Positions 1 through 11,584 of a stretch of DNA of 64,000 nucleotides are shown piece after piece (the stretch's first letter is position 1; each line of letters starts with the position of its first letter). The notes under the pieces were generated by a model, which was not told where the DNA came from, did not search any database, and saw only the letters and a list, made by a program, of their open reading frames with translations. The translations under genes and the position numbers were made by a program. Source of the DNA: Wyeomyia smithii (Eukaryota; Arthropoda; Insecta; Diptera; Culicidae); NCBI RefSeq assembly GCF_029784165.1, contig NC_073696.1:40131858-40195857 (forward strand). The letters run 5' to 3'.

Positions 1-2097
1 AGTATAATTCCACGATAATTATTAAATCGAAGCTTTCGACAAATGTGACGCAAAATCTGGTTACAAAATAGAACGTAAAAGTTTTAATTTAAATGCTTCA
101 ATCATCGCACGAAGCTTCGCAAGCCTCTATATCTTATTTATTCTATCAACTAATTCGTACAAGCGCGTTCTTGTTAATTCTCATAAAGGGTGATTTACCA
201 GAGATTGTGCGTGTGCTGTTATGATTGTGCCCAGTATGGCTATTCTAATACAACAGCCTCAACGTTTAATGGCTCCGTGTAATAGTGAAAGATTCTCTTC
301 GTCCGCGTACTTTCACTCTATCAGTTCCTCGAACGCATAATCCATCTTATCATTACAAAAACGAATATGAAGAAAACTATTTCGAGAGCTAAGAAAAAGA
401 AACCAAACTTGAAATGTAAGGACAGCCCTCTCTCCTCTGAAAATGGGGGAAGGGAGTCCCGTGTAAACCTGTTTTTGGTAATGCGTCTGTCTATCCGTAT
501 AACCGTGTAACTTTGAATAGAAAGGTTTTTACAGTATGAGACGAATTTTTGCGACATACTGTGTCATTCGAGATTTTTCTGTATCTCATGTCAACTTTTG
601 ATGATATTGAAAACGCTGAAACGATCATCATTAAACTCGGTATGCACTTACTTTATTTACTGTTATGGTAAACTTTCTCAGTGGTGCAAAGCAGAACGAA
701 TAGTAGATGCCCAGGTTTGTCAGTCTTAGGTAGCCGTTTTTCAGTCTCCACGAAAGCTTGCAGCTCGTGCGTCTTCGTTGACAGCGCACAACCACCAGGT
801 GCGGGGACTACCTCGGAGTTTACCGTGTCTTCCTGGTTCTATGCTGGGCATGTTTTTGATGGTTCTTCCGTCAGGCATTCTGGCTACATGCTCAGCTCAC
901 TGCAATCTGCCGCGTTTAGTTACCTATTTTTATATTTGCACACTTGATTCATGATTCATGCGTCTGAACTTCTAATTTGCCGCCAAGTACTGAAAGCAGC
1001 ACCTTGCGCTCTAAAACGCCAAGCACTTGTCGACTTTGCGGCTCAGATCGTTGTCACACGTCACGAATTCCTCAATCACTTCGAAGATTTCCTCATTTAG
1101 CTCCACCTCATCAGCATCAACAGCACAAGTACTCCCATGTTCGCTACTTAAAACTTGTAACTTTTTTTCTAAAAGGCCTGAAGGCTTCTTCCACTGCGCT
1201 AAAAAATATCAGAAATTATATCGATGTCAGCACCCTCCAAGGCAATGTTGAAAAGAAGTGCATTCCCTTGCTTAAGTTCATCCAACGTCATGAAATCGAT
1301 TGATGTCTCGTCAGATATTCGTACGCATGATGTTGATTCCTACAGTGTTATTCAAATAGATTAAACAGTTTAGACGGGAAAATGTTTCCTAGCAATATCT
1401 GTCACGGCGCATTACGCTTAACTGAGTCGTACGTCGTTTTGAAATCCACAAATAAATGGTGAGTCTGCAGATTGTATTCTCGGAATTAATCTAGGATTAA
1501 AGGTTTGGGTAAAGATTTGATCCGTCGTGGAGCATCCTTCTCGAAAACTAGCCTGGCTCCGCCAACGGTCTCAAACTTAAGAATATATACGTATATACGT
1601 TATAACTTATACGGGAGAGCACTTTATCATAGTGATTCCTCTATAATTTCTGCAGTCGTGCCGATGGCTCTTCTTATATGTAAAGCAAATGCAGGGATAC
1701 CATCCTTTATTGCTTTCGAATCACTCTTTTGCTGATTTCACAACTCTTTCGTTGCAATCTATCCTAATATTGTTCCTATATCGCTATCGCTCTTCTCCAT
1801 CATTTTCGTTCAGAAGTACCTGTAAGTGTTCCCTTTACCTGTTTGGAACCATCTGTTTCTCAGTAAGCAGGTTGCCGTCCCTGTCATTACACATGGTCGA
1901 CATATGAAAATTTCTGTTCCTGACATTATAGACTGGTTTAAGAACTTATTTTATCGACCTTGCGCTTTTTTCAACTATGAATTTTTTTTTTCGGCTGGAT
2001 ATTGTAACGCATCGTACTCTCTGTATAAGATTTCAGTGAGTGTGATCAGGGTCGATATTCGGTCCCAACAACCGTAACGTCCGTTAAATGTCCGTTA
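1..2097. other. AT-rich non-coding DNA
   Basis: No coding segment, RNA gene or clear repeat was recognised. Short open frames here lack domain signatures and codon structure. It probably belongs to an intron or intergenic region. Confidence 0.5.
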
Positions 2098-2259
2098 GGG
2101 GCCATCCACATAACACGTGGACAGATTTTTAACGATTTTGACCCCCCCTCCCCCTCCGTGGACAACGGCTCATATAAATTTTAAAAAAATTGTATGGACC
2201 GTGGACATTAGCCAATCCTTCCCCCCCCAAAGCTGTCCACGTGGTATGTGGATGGCCCC
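2098..2259. mobile_element. Short MITE with GGGGCCATCCACAT inverted ends
   Basis: A 162-bp element starts GGGGCCATCCACATAACACG and ends with the near-perfect reverse complement, finishing GGATGGCCCC. The inverted repeats run about 28 bp with few mismatches, followed inside by C-rich tracts on both sides. It has no coding capacity. Flanks are GTTA on the left and TGAG on the right, so a TTA/TGA 3-bp target duplication is possible but imperfect. A 3-bp TWA-type site would suggest the PIF/Harbinger group; that assignment is inference. Confidence 0.75.
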
Positions 2260-2967
2260 TGAGACCATCAATCGAATCATGATCAATCTGGGTGCAGTCG
2301 TCTCCTTTTGGTGCTCTTAGCGTAGAAAGTAGGTGCGACATATGATCACTTCTCTCCCCATTACTGATTTTATTTTTTTTAATTAATTGAAAAGTTGTTT
2401 GTTTGTTTAGATGGTTTATTTGATACGGCACGATACATTTTATACCTGAGCAACATACAATTCGTAATAATTCAAGGTTAGCAAGAAAAGGAGGGAGGCA
2501 ATTTTTTTTATTTCTGGCGGTTAACTATGAGCTAATGGAGATTTAAGATGAAAGGAGAGGAGATACAATTTTACTTAAAATTATCTAAAAATTCTAAGAT
2601 CTATTTGTTTTTTAATTGACAGAGCAGTAACATTAATTTTTGGAGCAGTTTGGTCTAAAGAGTTTGCGTAAACATACAGGCAGGCTCTTCGTTTTCGTGT
2701 TTCCAGTTTAGTGTAAAATCGTCAATGCGTCATCGGACAAAAAAACTAAAGAATTTTAAATTTTATTGTGGGCAGTTTTTAAAAAGCAGTATAGCTGAGT
2801 CATACGAGTAGACGAGTCAGACGAGAAATGCTATGAAATTCATCATTAGCAATTGGTCTATTATGAATATCGCCTTTAATCGCAACTTTGTACAAAGTTA
2901 GCCTTTCCATCACTCGGAATCAAACAATGAGAAGGCACCCACTCAGGCAAAGGTAACCTGATAATTT
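2260..2967. other. Non-coding DNA, nothing recognised
   Basis: AT-rich DNA without gene, repeat or RNA signature that can be supported. Confidence 0.4.
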
Positions 2968-3255
2968 TTATCTATTAAAATACTTGAGACCCGCTGCATT
3001 TTCCCCAGGAAATACGGCGAGTGCTTTACAGTCTTCAATTTCCTTCTTCCCTTCTTCAATGGATACTAAAAGCAATTGCTTGCAATCCAGTATCTTTACA
3101 TTTTGCATGAGGGAGTTCTTAAAACAGCCTACCTCATGACGCAAAGTTCCATCGACCTTAGACCTATTCTTCATAGGTCTGAAGAAAACAACGTAGGGAC
3201 CATTAGCGTCATCTTTTTTTACCGCTTTTACCTGGTCCTCTAGCACCTTCGGCAC
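2968..3255 (-). pseudogene. Possible non-LTR retrotransposon ORF1 (gag-like) fragment
   Basis: A minus-strand open frame of 95 codons has protein-like composition: a Lys/Asp-rich start, then GPYVVFFRP, then a stretch around NVKILDCKQLLLVSIEEGKK. The pattern of a xYVVFFRP strand, then a charged segment, a second hydrophobic strand and an EE/EA-containing helix resembles the nucleic-acid-binding domain of ORF1 proteins of insect non-LTR retrotransposons. No zinc knuckles follow and no reverse transcriptase is adjacent, so if this is ORF1 it is a fragment. Upstream minus-strand DNA encodes a short Pro/Arg-rich stretch, common in such proteins. The family call is by resemblance only; it could be an unrelated decayed gene. 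Confidence 0.3.
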
Positions 3256-5811
3256 TGGTCTAGGTACAGGAGAGGGACGTGGGGAGTTGAGAGGTGAGAT
3301 TTAGATCTCTTCCCAATTCATTTCAATATCGATGAAAAATTTCACCCTTATATCCCAAGTAACAAAATTGGTTATATCAAAGTTGTTTAGTATATGATAC
3401 AACTGAGACTTAAAACCTTAAATGCCGACCATGCGGTTATAACAACCTACTAACAACAGCTACAAACATGTGTTATGGTAAATTGGCAAAAATTAATTGA
3501 AGTCCTTAAAAGCTCCATATACGCTCCATAATAGGACCAAATGTTTTATACAACCCGATGTGCTTACCACATAACGGCCTCGAAATTTTAAACGAGATAT
3601 ATTCTCCAAGTTACATGTAATGCATTCAATTTTATCTTGGTTCCATTTCTCTATAACAGGGGCTTATTAACAGTGTCGTGAAAACAAAATTGTGTAAATT
3701 TTTATTACCATTTTGATAGAATAATAAATATATTGTTGCCTTTGAATTGTTTTCGTGCATGTGAAAACTCATGCCATAAAATATTTATGGTGAAACCGGT
3801 CACGAATTTTATCGAAAATGATACGCACCGCAGGAATTCAGTAGGAAATGAATGTATAATTAAAATTCAATTTCTCTGAACTAAGATGATGATTAAATAA
3901 ATGCCATGATTTGGATAATTTCGTTAAATGTATGCCGCTATCATCATTGGAATTTCAAAACTAAGGTGTGGGTTCGTTATTCAGCGTTCAAGAAAATGCT
4001 GATTTCTGATATAATTAGAAATGTTTGCGATTTTTCCATTCAATACGACATGTTGTTTTAGAATAAATCGTCGGACGTATTTAAAATCTTCGTCATAACC
4101 AATCCTCATAATTTGATCACAACATAGCATATCATAACCTTAGTAAACCATGTCATAGCATTCGTCTGGATCTGTTCTCAACATAAAGTTTTATACAGGC
4201 CACAATCATAACCTACATGACGGGGTTGCCATAACAAATTCTGTTCGAAATGAAATTACAGGTAAACAAAAATGAGCGCGAATTGAAACGCGTAGTTTTA
4301 TGCATTACAAATCATTAGCTAAAATCAGATTCTAATTTAAGATAGCCGCAATTGCTAACCTATTTTATTATACGGCTTCAAGTATATTGTCTCACGGTGG
4401 TCAGATTTCCAGAGACCACAGAATACCCATATCATGAGTAGTTTTAATTTGTGGACCATTCCTCAGCTAATTTCTATCGGGCGGTGTGCGTTAAACAATA
4501 TGGGTTTGCCTTTGATTAATGGTACTTTTTGAAACATCTTTCAAGATTTCACTCAGATTTCAAACGGTGATCTCAGATTTAGAATCGACGATTGCATGGC
4601 CCAAAACCGACTTGAAAAAGCTCTAGTTGGCGGACAAAATGGGAATCATTTCATATGATAGTTCTTTTATTTTACTATTTCATTCTCTTGTAGCACAGCG
4701 AAAGCATTAAGAATTGGAATACATCAATTTAATAACTTTTAATTTTAATTTTTAATTAAACCAAAAATGGCCTAGTTTCAATGACAATTGCTCTATATTA
4801 TAAATGTGAAACGTTTGCACAAAACATGCAATGATACATTTTTATACATTTGGGTATTAATTCAAGCGATTTATTTGCAACTTGTTAAAAATACCAGTTC
4901 AACCCTCGGCTTCGGGTAAAGTCAGAACATTCCATGCTCAGGAAGAGCACACAATTCTCCTACATACACGAGAAATATTATCCGTTGTTCGGAAAACACA
5001 AACTACATGTATCTAACATGCAAATATCCCACTGACAGGCAAGGCAACCTCACATGTTTCTACGTTTTGTTCTCTGCATCTAGATTGCATTCCGGATATG
5101 ATAAATGGGATGATGTTGTATTCTTTATTTCTACAATATTTCTTATTCCCTTCGAAATTGCCTTTGCGAAGACTGTGTGCAGCGAGGTTTCCTGTTGCTG
5201 AACTCTGGCTGCCTCATCCTTTCTGGCCCACATTGTGTGATGGATTACGACAGCGCCAAAGGTCTACCTGGAAGGGGTGGGATGTGGACGGATCTGCTGG
5301 ATGGATGAATGTTCCGGAATAAATGAGCTTGAGAGTTGGATACTTTCACGAGAAGCACCTGCCATTCATTGTGTTGCACCCGTGGACATAACACGCCTAA
5401 TCAAAGATGCAATCCTTAGAAATATGTAGATGTTGTACATTTCAAACTGATTTAAAGTATATTTGGTAGGGTGGGCTTCGGCTTGGCAAAGTTTACCGTG
5501 GCAAGAGGTCTTCAAAATTTTATTGCATTTATTGTTATCAGCATCTTGATGGTTTAACTGCGCTGTTATGATAGAGCTACTCTTTTACGTGTGCATTTTA
5601 TGGTTATTATCGACCGCCGACCGACCCTCGATATGAGGATTGTATTTAAGTTTTAGTTTTCTACCAGAAGCATTATTTCCTGCCTCTTGTTGGTTGAGGG
5701 CGTAACATACAGTTGAGTGCATTGAATCTGATCGTAGCCGCGGTGTTTGGTCGAGTTTCTAACTTTTGCGATCACAATCTCAGCAATTTATGAGTACTTT
5801 CTATACAAGGT
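3256..5811. other. Non-coding AT-rich DNA
   Basis: No gene recognised. Several scattered ATAACC/GGTTAT motifs (about 3360-3480 and 4090-4240) hint at an eroded repeat, but I could not define ends. Confidence 0.4.
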
Positions 5812-5871
5812 CTGCGGTATGCTTTTAAACTATAGAAATTCAGCCTTCTATAGTTTAAAAGCATACCGCAG
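5812..5871. repeat. Perfect 26-bp hairpin with 8-nt loop
   Basis: The left arm at 5812-5837 begins CTGCGGTATGCTTTTAAACT. The right arm at 5846-5871 is its exact reverse complement. The loop is ATTCAGCC. A second partial copy, GCATACCG, follows the right arm. The arms are perfectly paired, which is unusual in otherwise mutated sequence. It is shorter than a typical pre-miRNA stem. No transposon ends or target duplication were identified around it. Confidence 0.85.
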
Positions 5872-8139
5872 CATACCGTGTATTGCATGTCTTAACAATT
5901 AATTTACAGCTAGGCGGAAATAAAGAAACCAAAACCAGGCATGAAATCCTGCTTGTTATTGTACATGTCTTCACCATTCCCTAAGCTGCCTTTCAAGCTC
6001 ACAGCTTGAGCTCACTCCGACTGTGACATTTCAATTATAACATATTTTTGGCGTGGCATTGAAGTTGGCAAAACTTCACAATTAATTAACTTCGGTGCAC
6101 CGAAAGAACGAATAATGAAACGTCATAAACTGAATACACTCGCTGCGAAACGTGTAACTTCTCATCTGTCACTCTCTCCATTTCTCTTTCTCTCTGGACG
6201 CGTACCGCGCGTGTATGCAAATTGGTAACCGCGGAACGAAACCACTGCTTCTGCTCAAGCCATAGTCAGTCGCCGGCATTTCCTCGATCTACTTTTGTTT
6301 CGAGTGCCCTCGGCCGTTCGGAGGCAGTGGTAAAATTGCGAGCCATTATGAAGCGTGCGATGCTCTCACCAAACCACACTACTCCTGGAAAGCGTACCAT
6401 TTGCCATCGTCGCTACCCGACAGCGCAGCGGTTTGCCACTTCCCGGCTGCTGTCGCACACCATAGAGAGACAGGACAGGTAGCGCACCCGGCCGGCAGTG
6501 CTTGTGTGGTACAACGTGAAAGCAAACGAGGAACAATAAGCTTTTCACTGATTAAGGAAACTGTTTTGCATATTTTGGCACGAGTGCGCGCCTGTTCCCA
6601 CTTGCGAGGCAATTGGCGAGATGGGTGGGGGCAGCAGCAGGCGAAGGTATTTTGGTGGGAAAAAATTAGCCTACCACGGACTCAAATATTTGCGTGGCAG
6701 CTAATTTAACCGGTAAATTATTAGCTGTACAAGCGGAAGAAGTAAAAGAGGAAGCAGAAGGCAGTGAGAAAAATTACGGAACGATGATGGAGTCTTCCGA
6801 TCAGTCAGCCAGCAGCACACGGGGTTTCCCAACAGCCTCAATGTTGACACAGACGCAAAGCGGAACCGTGTCAGCAGGACAAAGAGAACAATGCTTTGGG
6901 ATGTGTTGAAGGAAGGTTATTTTTGGAAATATAAAATCCTTCTGAAGATGAAAGCTACTGTGCGAGTGGATATGAGTAGCAACTCTTAAACATGACTCGA
7001 GGATTGTAATAAGTTAATGCGTTTAAAATTAGATTGTGGAAAATTGCAAATGATTTATACTCTTGGTAATCAAACAGGGTATTAAAGTTATCTCAGTGCT
7101 CAATTTAATGCTGTATTGTAATGCTGATTCTATTCTTGTATTACCTATATAAAAATCTTAATGTACAAGCGGAAGGAAGTCTGGCAGCTCGTTTATCGTT
7201 GTTGTCTGTTTGAATTGTCTGCTCGTTCGGTGTTTGTATTTAATATCACTCTATTATATCTTTTTTAAGCGAGTGGGTTCGATGTGGCGGAATAGTATGA
7301 AACAGAATCAGCAAATTTGGTAACATTTTTTGAATTTGTCTATTGTGATAATAAATTTGGTTACCAGTATCTGGCACAATTTACTGCGCACATGAAACAA
7401 AAATAGATATTTTGGTATGATTTTTCTCTGATGGTTTAGTCAAACTACTAAATAAATTCGTGAACCTTCAACTTTTCCGCGACTTGGCCAATATAGGAGC
7501 CCCAAGTTGCTAACTAGGGATTCCATGGCCAAACCAGGAGCCCAGAGAAGTTTTTTGATTAGGAAATTTATATACAAAATAACATAGTTTTATTATTCAA
7601 GCTCAACGTTAGTGCAGAATATAATCGAAATCAGCTGATTTCTCCGTTGAACTGATTCAGTTACAGGTTTGTCGAAGATTGAAGAACCACTATTTCTCAT
7701 ACATAGTATAATTGGGCCAAAACCGGCCCTTTTACCTGATTTGAATATAATATCTTTGGCATTCAAGGACCACGTGATGAAACAGTGAGAAGTGTGTCAA
7801 AAAATGTGTGTGATCAGAGACTTCGTCTACGTTATTTTCACTTCATCAATTCAATCAATTCCATCATATCACGAGAAAAACAACGCGTTATATTATTTGT
7901 TTCCGGTACAATTGACATTAGTTCGTAGACAGGTGAATAAAGCTGTCCAAAAGTTAAATAAATAATTTTGATAGTTACACGCACAAGTTTTAACTGTCAC
8001 TTCGAAAGCAATAACGAAAAATTCTCCTTATTGTAACAAATTTGTTACTAGAAAATAATCATCTACAGTCACGTAACAACACATACAGTCGTATATTTTG
8101 TACATGTAGAATTTCGCGCTACCTCAACTGAGGAGCTAG
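5872..8139. other. Non-coding DNA with a higher-GC patch
   Basis: Positions about 6180-6900 are richer in GC and CpG than the surroundings. Overlapping short frames occur on both strands but show no recognisable domains, so I treat the patch as old single-copy sequence rather than a gene. Confidence 0.4.
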
Positions 8140-8410
8140 CAGCATCCCCTCAGAATTTAATGAAATTTTGCGAGTGTGGGTCTCACTACCGTAGGCAACT
8201 TTGCATTTTTTTTAGAAAATTTATCTGCACCAACATTTGAAAAGGGCTGAAATTTTTTCATAGATCGATATATCTGAATAAAGACAAGAGAAAGCGTTTA
8301 CAATATCTATAAGGTATTTTTTTTACAGAAAATTCAGACAGTTTCTTAAAAGCCATCCCTTGACAATTTTTCACCAGCTTTTATGATTACCGAACAGTAA
8401 TGGTCTCAGT
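8140..8410 (+). repeat. Dispersed repeat family A, copy 1
   Basis: Contains CAGAATTTAATGAAATTTTG near the start and ACATTTGAAAAGGGCTGAA about 90 bp later, followed by T-rich tracts and a tail resembling the other copies at 21040 and 30850. It is non-coding and diverged. Its transposon type is unknown. Confidence 0.6.
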
Positions 8411-10129
8411 GATAAGAAATGTAAAACGTTAAATTCAACTGCCAACATCTGGTCCTGTTGACGCGAAATCTTATATATATTACTAGTTTTATCATCTCCA
8501 ATTTATCCGGTGTACATGTATCAGTTTGTTCATCATAAGCATACGGAGCAGAGAACAAATATGACAAAAGCTGCCAGTTTTAATATTTTTTTCCATAATA
8601 CTGTATACTTATATTGATGATTCCAACGCCTTTATATGACTCTTAAAATCACTCCACGATCTGTAAACTGCGTTAGACAAAAATTTGCTTTCTTGCATAC
8701 AGATACAGGCCATGTTGAAACCAGACGGTTTGACAGTTTTGATGTTCCGTATTCAAATTAACTTCTTTCTTCTTGGATTTTTTACCTCATACTTTATTGT
8801 GTTGGCTACGGAAAAGATTTAATTTAGTCTGTTTGGTGGTACAAAACTCGTACCAATCTAGAAAACTTATATTCACTGTGTTTCTCATCTCTGGAATCTC
8901 TTCATTCCAAAACAGTATTCAATGAGATGAGCCGGCGATAAAAAAATGGCGTTTACAATTAGACATTTGAAGCTGGGAAGCTACGGAAGAAATTGTGCAT
9001 GTGACTTTTAGAAAATTTTCTGAAATTTCTGGAACAAAAATCAATCATATATTACATAGAGATAGTACATAGGAAAAGGCGTTAATCAAAACTTAAAAAG
9101 TGATGCTCAAAAACACGTTCACCTCAGAATTCTCTCAAGTTTTTTTTCCTTCAATAATTGAGTTTCAGCTTAGTAGTTATAAATCTCAGAATTTAGAATG
9201 AATTAATTTTTATTTGTCAGAAAGTAACTGCACTTGTTGGTGCCTTCATCGTTTCCCCTGATAAGGGGTAAAGGATTTATTAGTTATAAGTTAGAGGATA
9301 CAAATTGTAGCTTAATTTTGTACGCTTGGTGGTGAGTGGAATTTATTTACACTGTCGGAGTATTGTAGTTATACATTCGTCAAATAATTGTCCTCCTTCT
9401 AATGCTTAGAACTCAGTCAGTTGCCAACGGATTTCCTTCAATTTTACAACAATCGATTGGAAAATTAGTTATTCGATTTTGTAATGCTTACTATTGTACT
9501 ATTGAAAAATTTAGAACCTTGTTGAATGCATGTTTCGACCAATCAAAATTAAAACAATACCTTCTTCCACAGCACAGTCGACGCTTAAGTATACAAACGA
9601 CTTGACGTTATAACCGATTTATTGTTGTTGTTCCACAGTATATCGGCGGATCGCAGCACTGCACAGTACTATTAATCGTGTCCCGACATGTTAAAAATTT
9701 TGTTCGTGTCTATCGCGTTGATATTATAATTTATTGTTTGTCAAAAATGAAGCTTATGCATTTTAGAAATATGGAATGTACTGAAACTTTAATAAAAAAA
9801 ATGCAAAAATTTAAGTGAAATTTTGACACTTGAAAAATGAAAAGATCACGTGGTTAAAGTCAAAACGACTTGCGTGCATTGCTATAACAGGAGCAATGAG
9901 CAGCACCCCATCAAAAGGTTTTGATGCAATACTTCATCTACTGCCGTTGTACGAATACGTGCAACTAGAAACAGAAAAGAGTACCTTGAGGCTCTAATAA
10001 AACAAAAACTATCTTGTCAGGTAATCGTGTGGGTCACCTGACTATACTGAACTTTGTCAAAAGAGGGCCAGTGATGAGTACGGATGGAGGCACCTGGATG
10101 GCATCTCAGGATAATCATGATATTCCCTA
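8411..10129. other. Non-coding AT-rich DNA
   Basis: No gene or repeat with clear ends was recognised. Confidence 0.4.
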
Positions 10130-11054
10130 CAAGGTAGGCGAAACGTCGCGTACAGACTGGTAAGTCGGAGTTCCTGAGGTCCATCCCGTTCAACGATAAT
10201 TTTCACAGATGGCTCAAAAATAGGAACAAAAACTGGTGCTGGAATCTTCGGCCCTGAAATTAATATTGCAGTAGCAATGGGACACTAGCCAACAGTGCAC
10301 AATGGTCCAGAAACCGAATTTGGGGGGAAATTTGGGTCTAGAGCTCTATAGCAACAGAGCTCTATAGCAACAGAGCACTATAGCAACAGAGAAAAACTTT
10401 CTTCTACAAAGTTGTTACATATAATAAAGCGCTCATTGAAAAATTATCAAAAATTAGGGTGACCAACATTTTCGATGCAATCAAGTATTTAACTTTTTCA
10501 TCTTTGTAGATAGAAAAAAAAATTGTTCTAAAATGTTATAGCTCCATTAATTTTAAGTAACTTTGTAAAAAAAGTTTTTCTCTATCTTCGAAAACAACCG
10601 ATTTATATTGAAAAAACATATTCTACGCTCTGACTTTATTATTTCAAGTTTCATCTCAAAACTGTCTATGAACGACTTTTAGAGCTTTTTAAGAGAAACA
10701 ATTTGCAATGCTGACATCGTAAATATCTCAATTTTACTCAAAGTTATTAATCTAGACCCGAATTTCCCCCTAAATTTCTGGACCATTGTGCAGTGTATCA
10801 AGCAGAGATTTTTGCAATCCTTGAATGTTCGTCTGACACGAAAATACAAACATACAAATATTTGTATTTTCTCTGACAGTCAAGCAGCACTTGTTGCTTA
10901 TAAATGTACATCCAAGATTGTCTGGGAATGTATTCTCACATTGCTACAGCTGTGTCAAACAAACTCAGTAAATTTGTATTGGGTTTCAGGACATTGTGGA
11001 ACTGGTGGGAATGAAAGGGCAGACGAACTTGCAAAACAAGAATTTACCAATTAA
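10130..11054 (+). pseudogene. Non-LTR retrotransposon RNase H domain, split and frameshifted
   Basis: This is the C-terminal RNase H domain of a LINE polyprotein of the jockey/I type, which would digest the RNA strand after reverse transcription. Around 10190-10290 the frame reads IIFTDGSKIGTKTGAGIFG, with the first catalytic Asp in TDGS. After the insertion at 10298-10790 the sequence resumes with YQAEIFAIL (catalytic Glu). In a shifted frame it continues with IFSDSQAAL (catalytic Asp) and VSGHCGTGGNERADELAKQ (His and last Asp). The order of these four motifs is diagnostic for RNase H. It is broken by a stop just before the insertion, by the 493-bp MITE and by a frameshift near 10850. No reverse transcriptase precedes it here. 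It is a dead remnant. Confidence 0.88.
10298..10790. mobile_element. Non-autonomous Transib-like MITE
   Basis: The 493-bp element starts CACAATGGTCCAGAAA and ends with its reverse complement. Inverted ends stay similar for about 45 bp (GGGGGGAAATTTGGGTCTAGA against GGGGGAAATTCGGGTCTAGA). The flanks at 10293-10297 and 10791-10795 are both CAGTG, a 5-bp target duplication. Removing the element restores the RNase H reading order. CAC-A-ATG termini with a 5-bp duplication are the known signature of Transib, the superfamily related to RAG1. The element is AT-rich and has no transposase. Three copies of a 16-bp unit (AGAGCTCTATAGCAAC) lie at about 10338-10391. Confidence 0.8.
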
Positions 11055-11262
11055 TCAATAAAACAGAGAGTCTAAAGAGGATGCTATCAAATGACGTTGT
11101 TCGAAGATCATAATTGTAAGTTAGAAAATCTGTTCACTCTTCATGTAAAATTGTAACTAATAGCTCCTTTGAAAGTTTCCCCTGATAAAGACACCAGGAA
11201 GTGCAGAAACATTGGGATGAATAAAAATAACCTATTCAAATTTAAAGACGACTGTAACATGA
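11055..11262 (+). other. Probable 3' tail of the RNase H-bearing LINE
   Basis: Downstream of the RNase H remnant the sequence includes CCCCTGATAAAGACACCAGG, CAGAAACATTGGGATG and a final AATAAAAATAACC. This order resembles the 3' untranslated end of jockey-type elements, which often carry a CCTGA-GAAGG / CGAAACGTCGG hairpin before an AATAA tail. Assignment is by resemblance. Confidence 0.45.
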
Positions 11263-11263
11263 A

Positions 11264-11539
11264 ATTTCAAGGGGAATACGGCTTTTTCAGTCTTAGGGGT
11301 GTATCAAAACGCTACTAGGTTTTATGTCCGACGTTTCGGCCTTTGAACTTGGCCTTCCTAAGGGGATATAAAGTTGTACCGTTTTTCGTTCAGCGTAAAG
11401 CTTTGTACGCTGAACGAAAAACGGTACAACTTTATATCCCCTGAGGAAGGCCAAATTTAAAGGCCGAAACGTCGGACATAAAACCTAGTGGCGGTTTGAT
11501 AAACCCCTAAGACTGAGAAAGCCGTATTTCCCTTGAAAT
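11264..11539. mobile_element. 276-bp foldback element
   Basis: Almost the whole element is one inverted repeat centred near 11401. Each arm is about 135 bp, starting ATTTCAAGGGGAATACGGC on the left and ending with the reverse complement on the right. Each arm contains a CCTGAGGAAGGCC / GGCCGAAACGTCGGACATA motif like LINE 3' tails. No coding capacity and no clear target duplication. It lies directly after the LINE tail and may derive from head-to-head copies of such tails. Confidence 0.85.
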
Positions 11540-11584
11540 AAAAATAACTTAATTCGAAACTCAATTATTGGTACCATCTACAGT

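Noticed and set aside
3350..4250. Possible MITE with ATAACC/GGTTAT-rich ends
   Set aside because: Inverted similarity is too weak and no target duplication was found.
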